Source of the DNA: Bremia lactucae
Lineage: Eukaryota; Oomycota; Peronosporomycetes; Peronosporales; Peronosporaceae
Length of the DNA: 64,000 nt
NCBI RefSeq assembly: GCF_004359215.1
Contig: NC_090610.1
Span: 1,706,607 to 1,770,606 of the forward strand
Direction: 5' to 3'
Below, piece after piece: positions 33,690-44,687 of the stretch. The notes beneath the pieces are model-generated. The model did no database searches and was not told where the DNA came from. It saw only the letters and a program-made list of their open reading frames with translations. Positions within the stretch are counted from its first letter, which is position 1. Each line of letters starts with the position of its first letter. Both the position numbers and the translations under genes were made by a program.

Positions 33690-34401
33690 TGGAACGGCAC
33701 GTACTCCGTCGAGTGACACTCGTTATAATAACGATTCACTAAATGCTGAAAGCATTGTTGGTCTAAGGCCGAATCATCAAGGGTGCAATAGTCCTGAGAT
33801 ATGTGGAGTGGCACGTCTAAGTCCACCGAGTGTGGTCGGCCGAGGTGGCACCATACTGAGTGTCAATAGTGACACTGTTGGCGGTTCGCCAGGACCTCAA
33901 GGGTGCAATATCCCTGAGATACGTGGAGGGGCACGTCTAAGTCCACCGAGTGTGGTCGGCCGAGGTGGCACCATACTGAGTGTCAGTAGTGACACTATTG
34001 GCAGTTCGCCAGGGCATTTTGGATCAAACCCTCCTAATGCACGTGAAGCGACACGTAAACGTTCGCTGAATAAGGAAGTTGAGTTACCTTACTCCTTGTC
34101 GGATAACAAATTAGACACCATGTCTTATATAGAATCAATACAGGCTGGAAGACCCGGGGACGTGAATGTCCCGGCCTCTAAGAGGCGTATTGTTTCCACT
34201 CCAAGACAGGGTGGACACGAAGCGCGTATACCCTCACAAAGTGATACGAGTGAGCAAGTACATACGCTTGAAAATGGCGTAACCGGTAACATTGAGGGAG
34301 AAGTTAGCCTTGCGGTAATCCCCTCGTTACATTCTCTTTTAAAGCTAGACGAAATGTCTATTGATGAGTGCGGTCGAGCCTTAAAAGTTGTTGTTATCTG
34401 A
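33690..34401 (+). pseudogene. Family C protease-RT linker with 40-residue tandem repeat
   Basis: A 197-residue frame (33808-34401) begins with two tandem units of 120 bases: ARLSPPSVVGRGGTILSV followed by (N/S)SDT(V/I)G(G/S)SPG. A Ser/Lys-rich segment with RKRSLNKEVELPYSLSD and an acidic [17 protein letters not shown] end follow. The unit is conserved at the DNA level between copies. Its function is unknown; it lies where other Gypsy elements have a variable spacer. Confidence 0.6.
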
Positions 34402-34829
34402 AATGGTGGTCTTTCGACCTATGGTTGAGTTAAACTCGTCGTCACTTCTCGACGAAGCTGTCCTGGATGACACAAAAGCTGCACTTAGTGCGCGAAGTGG
34501 GTCATCGATCCTTAAAGACCCTACGGATCCCTTTTATTCCTTAATTAAGGAATTCCAAGATGTGGTATGTGATAACCCACCATCTGTTTTACCTTCGGAT
34601 AGAGGTGTTCGTCATGAAATTGACTTAGTTCCGGGAACCAAATATTGTGTCACAAGACAATGGCCTTTACCAAGGGAGAAGTGCGACGTCATTGACGATT
34701 TCTTCCAAGCTAAGCACGAGGCTGGAATGGTACGAGAGAGCAAATCTCCTCATTCGACACCGACATTTTGTGTCAAAAAGCCAAATGGTAAATGGCGCAT
34801 TGTACATGCTTATAATAAGCTTAATGCTG
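34388..34829 (+). pseudogene. Family C RT N-terminus, left of gap
   Basis: The frame starting at 34388 reads [31 protein letters not shown], then [37 protein letters not shown] and [10 protein letters not shown], the first third of a Gypsy RT (finger domain), until the Ns begin. One base differs from the right copy at the AYNK site (Tyr here, Phe there). Confidence 0.85.
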
Positions 34830-34900
34830 NNNNNNNNNNNNNNNNNNNNNNNNNNNNNNNNNNNNNNNNNNNNNNNNNNNNNNNNNNNNNNNNNNNNNNN
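34830..34900. other. Assembly gap (71 N)
   Basis: All N. The roughly 1 kb on each side repeats itself (33742-34829 and 34901-35858), with two 120-base repeat units on the left and one on the right. Confidence 0.95.
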
Positions 34901-35430
34901 GCATTGTTGGTGTTTGGCCGGATCTCAAGGGTGCAATATTCCTGAGATATGTGGAGTGGCACGTCTAAGTCCACCGAGTGTGGTCGGCCGAGGTGGCACC
35001 ATACTGAGTGTCAGTAGTGACACTATTGGCAGTTCGCCAGGGCATTTTGGATCAAACCCTCCTAATGCACGTGAAGCGACACGTAAACGTTCGCTGAATA
35101 AGGAAGTTGAGTTACCTTACTCCTTGTCGGATAACAAATTAGACACCATGTCTTATATAGAATCAATACAGGCTGGAAGACCCGGGGACGTGAATGTCCC
35201 GGCCTCTAAGAGGCGTATTGTTTCCACTCCAAGACAGGGTGGACACGAAGCGCGTATACCCTCACAAAGTGATACGAGTGAGCAAGTACATACGCTTGAA
35301 AATGGCGTAACCGGTAACATTGAGGGAGAAGTTAGCCTTGCGGTAATCCCCTCGTTACATTCTCTTTTAAAGCTAGACGAAATGTCTATTGATGAGTGCG
35401 GTCGAGCCTTAAAAGTTGTTGTTATCTGAA
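34901..35430 (+). repeat. Second copy of the family C linker
   Basis: Near-identical to 33862-34390 but with only one of the 120-base units. It is either a second element copy, the other haplotype, or a contig overlap that was not merged. Confidence 0.8.
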
Positions 35431-36964
35431 ATGGTGGTCTTTCGACCTATGGTTGAGTTAAACTCGTCGTCACTTCTCGACGAAGCTGTCCTGGATGACA
35501 CAAAAGCTGCACTTAGTGCGCGAAGTGGGTCATCGATCCTTAAAGACCCTACGGATCCCTTTTATTCCTTAATTAAGGAATTCCAAGATGTGGTATGTGA
35601 TAACCCACCATCTGTTTTACCTTCGGATAGAGGTGTTCGTCATGAAATTGACTTAGTTCCGGGAACCAAATATTGTGTCACAAGACAATGGCCTTTACCA
35701 AGGGAGAAGTGCGACGTCATTGACGATTTCTTCCAAGCTAAGCACGAGGCTGGAATGGTACGAGAGAGCAAATCTCCTCATTCGACACCGACATTTTGTG
35801 TCAAAAAGCCAAATGGTAAATGGCGCATTGTACATGCTTTTAATAAGCTTAATGCTGCCACTATACCAGCTCAAACCCCCATTCTAGAAAGGATGTTCAT
35901 CAGAACAATATGGTGGGATGTACAATGTACAGTGCATTGGACTTAGTCGATGGTTACTACCAATTGCTCATGCGAGCTAGTGATATCCCGCTTACAGCGG
36001 TTTGCCCCCCAAGCGGCATGTTATGGGAGTGGCTGGTTATGCCACAAGGGCTTTCTAACGCCCCGGCAACATTTAATCGTCTAGTGACGCAACTGTTTCG
36101 CCCTCATCGAGGTTATGCACAGACTTATTTCGATGACATTTTTTTTCATAGTCGTGCGGAGCAGGGTCGGTCGGATAAGGAAAACTATTTAGACCATTTG
36201 CGAGCAGTGCTCGAGTGTATGCGCACAAACAAATTGTATGCCAATGCATCTAAACGCGTTTTGGCGCAGACGAAATTCCTTTTTTAGGATGCTTCATTGA
36301 TAACCGAGGCCTTACAGCGGATCCCGCTAAGGTAAAAGCCATAGTAGATTGGCCGGTTCCTATAAACCCAAAAGGATTTGCATAAGTGGTTGGGTCTCGG
36401 TAATTATTTACACAAATATAGCGAAAATTACGCTGATATGGCTAGGCCATTATCTAATCTTTTAAAGAGGATACAGAATGGTGCTAGACTAGCACAGATC
36501 ATAATGCTTTTCAAGCAGTTAACGATAGTCTTATCCATGCCCCGATTCTGGCACTGCCAAATCCAAATAGGCCTTTCGGCGTCGTCTGTGACGCATCAGA
36601 TTGTTCCATTGGAAGTGCTCTGTTACAAACAGATGTTGATGGGCATGAACGTGTTACTGCGTTCGAGTCTAGACAGCTTAAAGCTGCGGAAAAGAACTAC
36701 CCAGTTCATGACAAAGAGTTACTTGCTATGAAGTATGCTCTCGTCAAATTCAGAGTTCATCAGCTCGGCTCTAGGCCGTTTGTGATATATACAGATCACG
36801 CGTCATTACGCACGGCGACCAGGTCGCCCAACCTCTCACAGAGAATGGCCCGATGGTTATCCTTTCTCGCCGAATACAGCTTTGAGGTGAAGTATAAGCA
36901 TGGCAAGCAAAATGCTAGGCTGATGCTTTATCATGCAAGCCGGATTATGGGCTCTCTCATTTAA
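35416..36964 (+). pseudogene. Family C reverse transcriptase-RNase H
   Basis: The RT finger (35416-35930) breaks at about 35900 and resumes at 35910 with [32 protein letters not shown] and the catalytic TYFDDIFFHSR. A stop at about 36285 cuts the LF.GC strand. RNase H at 36378-36964 is in three frames: LGLGNYLHKYSENYADM, then VCDASD-like sequence near 36585, YPVHDKELL near 36700 and MKYALVKFRVHQLG, YTDHASLRTA. At least four frame breaks make it inactive. Confidence 0.85.
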
Positions 36965-36972
36965 CGACTATA

Positions 36973-38320
36973 ATGTCGCCTATTACTGAATTGACCCGTT
37001 CGGCTTACGCCAAGGATGAACAGTGTGTAGCTCTGCTACGAGCTCTAAAGAGCACTGAATCGGGTTGTAGATTGTCGGCACGTTTGCGTGCAAGATTACA
37101 TCCATTTTCTATCGATAACGACATTTTCTTTATTGCACGGACGCTGCGGATCCTTCACGCGTCATTGTTTCTCATGATGAAGATTTAAGGGATCGAATCC
37201 TCTATGAGGCACACGATACTGTCCTTGGTGGTCTTCTCGGTCGAGAAAGACCTACGGCTCTGTAAGCTCGATTTATTGGTGGCCCAATTTTTTTTAAATG
37301 GGTCAGCACATACATTCGCACATGCGAAGCTTGCCAACGAGTTGAACCCTCGGTGCATGCTGCTACGCCACTGGCAAGTCTGCCCGCGCCCATAAGATGT
37401 TGGAAGTCCATTAGTATCGATTTTGTTTTGGGTCTACCAAAACATTTGGCCGGTAACTCTGGCATAGTGGTATTTCTTGACCGATTGAGCAAAATGGCTC
37501 ACTTAGCGACTGTGCCGGATATTATTGATGGTGAAGTTACAGCAAGGCTGTTCATCGATCGCGTGTTTCGACAACACGGTTTGCCAGTGGCAATTGTCTA
37601 TAATCGAGACCCCCGTTTTACGGGTAAATTTTAAAAATCGATTTTCCGATTGCTTGGCACCAGATTGGACATGTCCAACGCGGACCATCCGCAGACCGAT
37701 GAACGTGTCAATCGCGTCATTGAATACGTTTTACGCAGTGTGTGTGCTCAGACACCAAAGCGCTGGAGCTCAATGCTCCCAGTGGTGGAATTTACATTAA
37801 ATAACACTGTTTGTGCCTCTACAGGCTACATTCCGCTCTATGTCAACGGTCTCACCCACCCACGCGTTCCGGTAATATGTCAACGGTCTCACCCACCCAA
37901 TCGTTCCGTTAACGCTACCACTGCGTTGCTCAGGGCTTGGTGGGGAGAATTAGCCGATAAGCTTGCTGATATCAGCCTGTTACCATTCGGAAACAAGAAA
38001 GCGAGTTTCTCGCGACGCGATTTAGTGTCTCAAGGCATGTACGTGACACGATGGCTGATAGCCAAGGCAAACAAAAAGAACAAGCAGCTGTCAAAGGCAG
38101 AAGCTGTTTTAATTCTTATGTGGTCGGAGACAGAGTTATATTAAACGCTAAAAATCTACCTATCAACTGGGTTTACGCGGTCTTCAAGACACAATTGCGC
38201 CCGCGCTTTATTGGGCCATTCACGGTTGTGGCCAAGAAGGGCCTAGCTTAAGCGCTAAACCTTCCTAGCAAGCTGCGTACACACCCAGTGCTCTACGTCG
38301 GCTTGCTTAAGTCATATGGG
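36973..38320 (+). pseudogene. Family C integrase with GPF/Y module
   Basis: Connector at 36973-37188, then a badly broken HHCC finger (37200-37370). The core is clear: SISIDFVLGLPKH, VVFLDRLSKMAHLA, YNRDPRFTGKF, and after a stop at 37632, GTRLDMSNADHPQTDERVNR (GQT of the usual motif is lost). VEFTLNNTVCAST and a partly repeated NGLTHPRVPV follow. The GPF/Y module LRPRFIGPFTVVAKKG and LRTHPVLYVGLLKSY lies at 38190-38320. The SRDP-like acidic residue is kept as NRDP. Inactive. Confidence 0.82.
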
Positions 38321-39250
38321 GACTCTTCCCACGTGGACTTAAAGGCGCTTGTGCCAAGACAGGCGGTCGTGCTGCAGATTGCTGCATCCTCACCAGGATG
38401 TCCAGCTGGCCCTCCAAACGAGGTTGCTGACACTCCAGCATCGAAAGACGGTTCTGAACCGCCTCAAAAGAGCTCTCAACCCGAGCAGGTTTCTCACTTA
38501 GGTTGGACCACGTGCTTTGAAGCATCAAACGCTCCCATCGAGATTTCGGCCCCCTCCTGCGCTGCTTGATGGGCGAGGGAACCTTTAGTTTCACGTGGAG
38601 AAACCTTTAAAGTGACGTCGTCGTAAGGGCCAATACCAGTATCTAGTGAAGTGGCTGGGGTACCTCTTCTGAAAACTTCTTGGAGTTTGACGTGCCTCTT
38701 CAGAAAGGTTGCCCATACGTCGTTGACGTTTTGAGCACCAAGATCAGGGTCAACTCGCGTCAAACGACGCTTCCCACCACTAGAAGTGGGATTGCGTGGA
38801 TCTGTAGCCTCAGTGCAGCTTCGATCCATGGTTGCACGGTCAACCAAGCACTAATATGTCGGCTGGGCCTTTCTTCGTTTTGTGGCATAAATGCCAAACG
38901 TAACTGGTCTTTGGCCTATAGCTTGTCAAAATCGAAGCGAATCTTCCATTCCAATCGAACATCAGCCACATTCGCAGACTCTCTACTAATACAAATATTG
39001 CAGAGGCGGCGGGCCCGATAGACCCAGTTCTCAAACGAAACTTCATTTTTGCTTCTTGCTTCGTTTGGAAACAAATGATCGGCATTTCCCTCATTGAGGT
39101 AACCGAAGCCCCAGGGGCCTGATCACGCAAACGCGCCAGATACTGACTTCGCGTCTTCACCTTCTGCGTAAGGTAGCGCTCATGAAGAGCGTCGCGAGCA
39201 GCGATCTCATCCGGCGTCCTCGCCGTTGGACCGGAGATCCAGATGTCCAA
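38307..39250 (-). pseudogene. Minus-strand frames: antisense frame of family C or gag-like part of a reverse element
   Basis: Three minus-strand frames follow one another. 39250-38840 (136 residues): TPDEIAARDALHERYLTQKV, YLARLRDQAPGASV, KTSYVWHLCHKTKKGP. 38847-38494 (117 residues): NVNDVWATFLKRHVKLQEVF, LDTGIGPYDDV, FDASKHVVQP. 38594-38307 (95 residues): a coiled-coil-like stretch ARVESSFEAVQNRLSMLE. The chain ends just past the GPF/Y module, as the antisense frames of families A and B do. However, a reverse LTR A with primer site lies at 39406-39873, so it could be the 5' coding part of a reverse element. Undecided. Confidence 0.45.
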
Positions 39251-39305
39251 GCTGTGACCTGCGATCTCTTAAAGACGCTCTTCCGCACTAAGTGGGGTGA
39301 ATTTA

Positions 39306-39405
39306 NNNNNNNNNNNNNNNNNNNNNNNNNNNNNNNNNNNNNNNNNNNNNNNNNNNNNNNNNNNNNNNNNNNNNNNNNNNNNNNNNNNNNNNNNNNNNNN
39401 NNNNN
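39306..39405. other. Assembly gap (100 N)
   Basis: All N; a round number suggests an arbitrary scaffold gap. It hides the junction between the family C 3' region and the reverse LTR A. Confidence 0.95.
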
Positions 39406-39426
39406 GGACTACAAAGTGCTACCAGG

Positions 39427-39873
39427 TGTAACGGGGCACTGCGACTTGTACTGTTTCAGTACAAGTCCACTTCACACTGCTTCAGATGTGAGTGGTGCCT
39501 CTCGTGACGTACACTGTACGTATAGAGGAAGACTTCTCTTAAGGCAAGTTAGCTTAAGAGTGTAAAATGAAAACTGTATTAATATAGTTAAGTGTCTTGT
39601 TAATCTATCTTTGTAAATGTTGTCTTAACTATAAACTAATACTAAACATGTAAATGAATTCTTATCTATCTTATCTCGTAACTCTCTTTGATTACTTCTA
39701 CAGCTGATTAGTCTGCGGAATAAATAGACATAATGGTCTATACCTATTTATGGATAAGAATTCAGGACATTACTATTTAAAGTAATATCCTCCAAATATT
39801 ATCTACCTTTTAGATAATATATTAATTAACAACCTTTTAGTGTTAATTTCATGTAACGATACACCCCGTTACA
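39427..39873 (-). repeat. LTR family A in reverse orientation, with primer-binding site
   Basis: In minus orientation: TGTAACGGGG start at 39873, CCCGTTACA end at 39427. It aligns with 7269-7681. Immediately beyond its 3' end (39406-39424) lies TGGTAGCACTTTGTAGTCC on the minus strand, a primer-binding site, so it is a 5' LTR of an element pointing left into the gap. Confidence 0.85.
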
Positions 39874-40003
39874 ACTTAGCTACCTGTAATCTTACAATGA
39901 ACGTAATGTACGTGAAGTAACCGAGCCGCCCCATCTTCATTGTAATCAGTGCGGGTTATCTAGTACTGTTAATAGGACTAGCGAAGGGTGCCCTGTTACA
40001 CCT
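39874..40003 (+). repeat. LTR family E fragment with adjacent primer-binding site
   Basis: The last 130 bases of a family E LTR (ends GTGCCCTGTTACA), followed two bases later by TGGAAGCACTTCGTAGTCC (40006-40024), a primer-binding site almost equal to that of family A. It serves as the 5' LTR remnant of the next element. Confidence 0.65.
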
Positions 40004-40129
40004 GGAAGCACTTCGTAGTCCGTTCAACGGCCAACGCACGTTTTATCCAACATGGACATGTTGGATGAAGAAGGAGAAAGCTTTCAAGACCCTCAAGAAG
40101 GCTTTCACGCAACGCGTGAAATATTCTTA

Positions 40130-40684
40130 GCGCAAGAAGATGGCAGACTCAAGTTTATTGAGCGCGATCCCCGTCTAACGAGGATGACAGCGCGCCTAGC
40201 AATAGGTGCATCTGTACAGTAAAAAAACATCTAGCTGGGACCAATACACGTTACAGGGAAAACAGTACGATAATGATATATTGTACTTGATTTGGATTAC
40301 AAATTTGATGTCATCCTTGAATTACCATGGCTCATAAAGTACTAGCCATGTCTAAATTAGCAGCATCAATCCTATCTCTTGTTCATCAGATGGCCAACTG
40401 ATGAACGTCTTGGAGCGTCCACAAGCGTGTGCATGCCCTACGAGTGCGATGGCGTCACTTGTGGATCAGTCGTTAGCATGACTGCACAACACATCAGTAA
40501 GAATACCCATCACACTGTGGAGTTAGATTCCGACGGCTGCGCACAAGCACAGGCATTGCTAAAGGTTCACTATTGTGACGTGGACATAGCTATTGACGGC
40601 TGTGCACAAGCACAGGCAGCGTCGAAGTTCGACCACCCGAATAAGTTGAGTGATACGAACAAGGATGCTAACTCACAGCATTAA
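40130..40684 (+). pseudogene. Copy D protease remnant and linker
   Basis: Broken frames show RLTRMTARLAIGAS and LDLDYKFDVILELPWL, the end of the protease. 40379-40684 is a 101-residue linker with three DGCAQAQA-like or related repeats and CDGVTCG, equivalent to 2297-2818 but shorter. Confidence 0.6.
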
Positions 40685-40689
40685 GCACT

Positions 40690-41760
40690 TTAAGCGGTAT
40701 TCTATGGGAGTGACTAGTCATGCCACAGGGACTTAGTAATGCCCCTGCGACTTGTAACAGATGTGTAGCTAATCTGTTAAAATCGGTGCGGGATTCCGAA
40801 TCGAGTTTCTTATAATATCTTCGTTTAATGGAGAACCATGAATGGATAGTCGGACGTTAAAATATATCAGACCCACGTCCGAAAAATTCTTACACTGATG
40901 TGTAAGCACGAGTAGTATGCAAGGCCTAAGAAGTGTATGTTCGCTGCAATCGAATTACCACTTCTTGGGTGCATCGTGGGTAAACACGGTGTTCACCCGG
41001 ATCCAAAAAAGATCAAGGCGATCACCGTTTGGCCTGTGCCAGTCGATCTAAAGTGACTTAGAATTTTCCTCAGCTTAGCGGCGTACCTGCACAAGTAGTC
41101 ACCCAGTTATGCCGAAATGACAGTACATCTATCTTCTTTGTTGAAGAAAAATGTAAAGTGGTCATGTGACGCTGATTGTCAGCGTTCCTTTGAGGGTATC
41201 AAGCAAAGCTTGATGCAATCGCCAATCCTGGCGAGTGCGAACCAAGACCGACCAATTCATGTGGTCTGTGACGCCATCGATTTTTCAATCGGCTGTGAGT
41301 TATTGTGATATGACACAGACGGCGTAGAGCGCGACGTCTGTTATCAATCGCGTCATTTTCAACCAGCTGAACGCAACTATCTAGTGCATGACAAGAAACT
41401 CCTTGCCAAATAATACGCACTGGCTAAGATTGAGATCTATCTCTTGGGATATAGACCGTTCATTGTGTATACGGACCATGCGTCTTTACGCACGGTCGTA
41501 AACAGTCTACACCTCTCGCAAAAAAAGAATGGCGAGATGGTCTTTTTTTTCTTTGCGGAGTATAACTTCTCCGTGGAGTTTAAGCCAGGAAGACTCAACG
41601 TCGTCGCTGCTGTCCTTTCGCGCCGATCCGATGTCGAGCCGGCTGCGCAAGCGAATAGTGAGCATAAGACCACTGATACAACAATAAGTGTTCCGTCGTC
41701 AACATTACACGACGACGTTAGAAAAGCTCGTCAAGAAGATAAGGCTCTTTAAGGGTTAAT
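40690..41760 (+). pseudogene. Copy D reverse transcriptase-RNase H remnant
   Basis: RT scraps (LWE*LVMPQGLSNAP at 40700-40745, a lost FDD box near 40810), LLGCIVGKHGVHPDP near 40960, then 41117-41308 with SLMQSPILAS, HVVCDAIDFSIG. RNase H end at 41444-41752: GYRPFIVYTDHASLRTVVNS and FFFFAEYNFSVEFKPG, DALSRR changed to AVLSRR. The catalytic residues of RT are lost. Confidence 0.75.
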
Positions 41761-41829
41761 GGATTACCTTAAAAATCCATCTTAACAATCCTTGAAAGGA
41801 TTGTCGGAATTGTATCGATCCTAAGCAGA

Positions 41830-43100
41830 TCGATACACAACACGCAATCGGCTACTGTATAACAAAGCCATTGCTGGCGACATACCTCGTGTCGTCATCC
41901 CCAACATAATGATTTGCGCTTACGCATCATGCATTAGTGCCACGATGCACCAATAAGTGGTCATCGTGGACGTGAGAAGACCCATCTCACGAAAAGTCGC
42001 GACTTCTGCTGGCCACGCCAGTATGAGTTTCGTCCACAAGTACATACTTGCTTGCGAAGTTTTTCAACGGGTGAAGCCCAGTGCTTCATCTCGTGCTCCG
42101 TTACAACCTCTGTCTGTTCCGGCAGAGTGTTAGCAGTCTGTTTCCATGAACTTGTCTTCGGATTCCCGACGGCGAATATAAGACGATGGTATTCTTGTTT
42201 TTGTTGATCGGTTCAGCAAAATGGTAAATCTTGCTCCAGTATCGGAGTCATCCACAGCTTAAGGCTGTGCTCTTGTCTTTGTTGACACGATAATTTAACT
42301 TCCATGGATTACCTTGCGAACTGGTGTCAGATCGAGACCCTAGATTCACGGCGGAATTTCTACAAGCTGGGTTCAAATCACTTGGAACAGTTGAAGATGC
42401 CTGCTTCTGATCATCCTGAAACAAATGGTCAGACAGAGCGGGCAAACCGTATTCTCGAAGAGATACTTCGTGGATACGTTCAACCTCTTCAGAGTTGGCG
42501 CGAGTTCTAATCGCTGGTAGAATTTGCCATCAACAAATCAGTCCATGCTTCTACAAAGCATACACCATTCTTCGTGTATAACTTACGCCATCCACGTATA
42601 CCCACCCTATTTGAGAGTGACTCTTATTCAAAGGGGGGGACTCGCTCGAGCAAAGAATTTTTTAGCTCTTGCTCATCACGCGTCGAAGTTTCCAAAGACG
42701 CAAATGATGTCGATGTCGAAACAATCGACATCGAAGATGAGAAAATTCTCATGGCAGTGCGCACAAAGCGCACTGAAAAAAACAAAACAATTGAGTCAGC
42801 ACAGGAATTTCTGCTGGCTCGAGAATCAGTAATCCGTTTCGTACAGGATTCCATTGCTAACGCAGTGGACCGTCAGAAACGGAACGCAGACAAACATAAA
42901 AAAAACGTTCTTTCATTTAAAATTAATGACCTCGAGTACTACTCTCTACGGTAAACTTACCTAAGCGTGTAGTCACTAATGTGGGTAGTAGTAAACTACT
43001 ATCAAGTTTATTGGGCCATTCCGCGAACTACACCGCAGAGGCAGTGCGTACACAATAGAATTACCACGAAGGATGCGAAAGCATCCTACGTTTTTCGTTG
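41830..43100 (+). pseudogene. Copy D integrase with GPF/Y region
   Basis: Finger remnants at 41900-42065; core scraps with VFVDRFSKM near 42200 and LVSDRDPRFTAEF near 42320 in shifted frames, then ASDHPETNGQTERANRILEE (42400-42460). 42574-42954 holds the helical spacer (AVDRQKRNADKHK). The GPF/Y end near 43000-43090 is degraded. Confidence 0.75.
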
Positions 43101-44610
43101 GTCGACTCGGCCCGTACCATCAGAACGCGGTTTCTTCAGAGGACGGATCTGACTACCCTTTTTAGGAAACCCTAAAAGAATCAGATTCTCATCCTGAATC
43201 TGGAGATTCTTATGTCGGGTCCGAAGAGCCTCGAATCCGCGATGAGCTGACGACAGGTCATCACGGAGAGCGTGACACTCCGTTCGTACTCCAACATTGA
43301 GTACGCACTTTTCGAACGGTCTTCCAACCGTTCGATACGGTGAGCCTGCACCGTCTGTCCCAACGAGTGACGCTTACTGCGCTCGTGATCAAGACCCTCC
43401 TCCAATACATGGAAGAAGCGATCGAATTTGTCGATCTTCGACTCTAGATCCGACACATGGGTCAGATCTAATTTTCCCTGCTCCGCCACAACCATTGTTG
43501 GGTTCCCACGGTGGTCAACGTTTCCTTGCGGAACGTATCCAAAACCACCGTAATGTGAAGGGGCAGCGAATGTGTTATCTTGTTCGCTGGCGCGGTTATC
43601 CACCTTCACATGACAGCTGGGAGCCTCGTTCCCAGCTGATTGTTAATGTTGAAGGCCTCGTCCGTCAGTATGTCGAGTCCCATCCGATTAATCAGAAGGT
43701 TTATCGGAAAACACGCGCCCCTGGCACATGTAAATCCATTGCAAGACGTCAATCGCATCGCGCATCTCGATAGAGATGCGAGCCCTTCCCCAGGGCGAAG
43801 AGAGGGAATACTCATCCCCTTTCACTCGTTTCGTGTTGTCTACACAACACGGATAGGGATCACCCCACGTGAGACATGGAAGTCTTGCCTCACGAGACAG
43901 CCGATGCAATTTACATCTTGCACCGGTTGAAGTTCGTTCCTCAAACTTAACGAGAATCGCGTTAAGTCTTTGAAGCCAGGCTTCGCGTCCAATGTCTTTG
44001 ACATTGCGAATGAACGCGCTCCAGGCTTGCATCAACGAGATTTTAGCCCGTTTGTTGTTGCCACTGTACCATCGATGCTTAAGAAAAGCATCGAGATAAA
44101 ATCTTTCTCAGCGCGAAAGTTCTTCGCGCTGGGATCGCGCTGGGATCAAGGCCATGTAGCTTTATCGCAATAAAAAGGAGTGATTTATTGTGAGGACAAG
44201 TCTCTCCAGACAAGCTACTGACTAGCCGTTCGGGAAAAGCCTCGGCTTCAACTCAGGGGCAAGACGAGATATATTGTCGTCTGCACTCCCCTGCGTGGTA
44301 CTCACTGGAGCAGGTGTACCACAAAGGCGACTGTTTCGCTCTTCCCGAGTCGGTCATCTCGTCCGACTCGCAATCATAGTCGACCGCCAAAGAGGGGCGA
44401 ACTCACGTGGTGATTCACCACGTGAACCCGCAACATATATTGTTGCGGCAGAAGATGATACTACCAGGCGAAATGTCTGCCGCAAGAGACAATAATGCGG
44501 CGCCCGCGGCTGCATGTACCGCAGTCGAAGATTCCGCACGATTCGCTGACCGCATGGACTCGCTTACCATGCGATAGAATTGAAAATGATGGTTCTGACC
44601 AATCAACATT
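43086..44610 (-). pseudogene. Antisense reading frame in the 3' region of family A (copy D)
   Basis: Reads from inside the 3' LTR boundary to just past the GPF/Y region. 44609-44415: MLIGQNHHFQFYRMV, then AESSTAVHAAAGAALLSL. 44035-43688 (115 residues): MQAWSAFIRNVKDIGREAWL, VKFEERTSTGA, LTWGDPYPCCVDN, SSPWGRARISIEMRDAIDVL. 43609-43181 (142 residues): YVPQGNVDHRGNP, LTHVSDLESKIDKFDR, HRIERLEDRSKSAY, then after a shift CHALRDDLSSAHRGFEALRT. A basic tail QIRPLKKPRSDGTG ends at 43086. The same segments are present in copy 1. Two shifts break it. Confidence 0.6.
43290..43773 (+). pseudogene. Copy D linker and chromodomain
   Basis: A 158-residue frame. The linker includes PPIHGRSDRICRSSTLDPT and PAPPQP; the chromodomain is intact: HGGQRFLAERIQNHRNVKG, MCYLVRWRGYPPSHDSWEP and SQLIVNVEGLVRQY. 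The aromatic cage positions (Tyr/Trp in CYLVRW and DSWEP) are present. It is the best preserved chromodomain of family A in the window. The frame shifts upstream at about 43290, relative to copy 1. Confidence 0.8.
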
Positions 44611-44687
44611 GTTTTTAATTAAGTGGTCTCATAGTGACCACTCTATTCAATGACAGTCTGAGTGATTGTCGTTTAAGGGAGGGGTGA

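Larger units (their letters stand above)
31783..38570 (+). mobile_element. Ty3/Gypsy family C, plus-strand, nearly full-length but broken
   Basis: LTR-C-related sequence (31783-32030), gag 32221-33038, protease 33161-33688, a repeat-rich linker, RT, RNase H, integrase and GPF/Y module (to about 38320) lie in standard Ty3/Gypsy order. The linker and RT start appear twice around a 71-base gap. No chromodomain or 3' LTR is found; the sequence runs into material of opposite orientation before a second gap at 39306. Confidence 0.85.
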
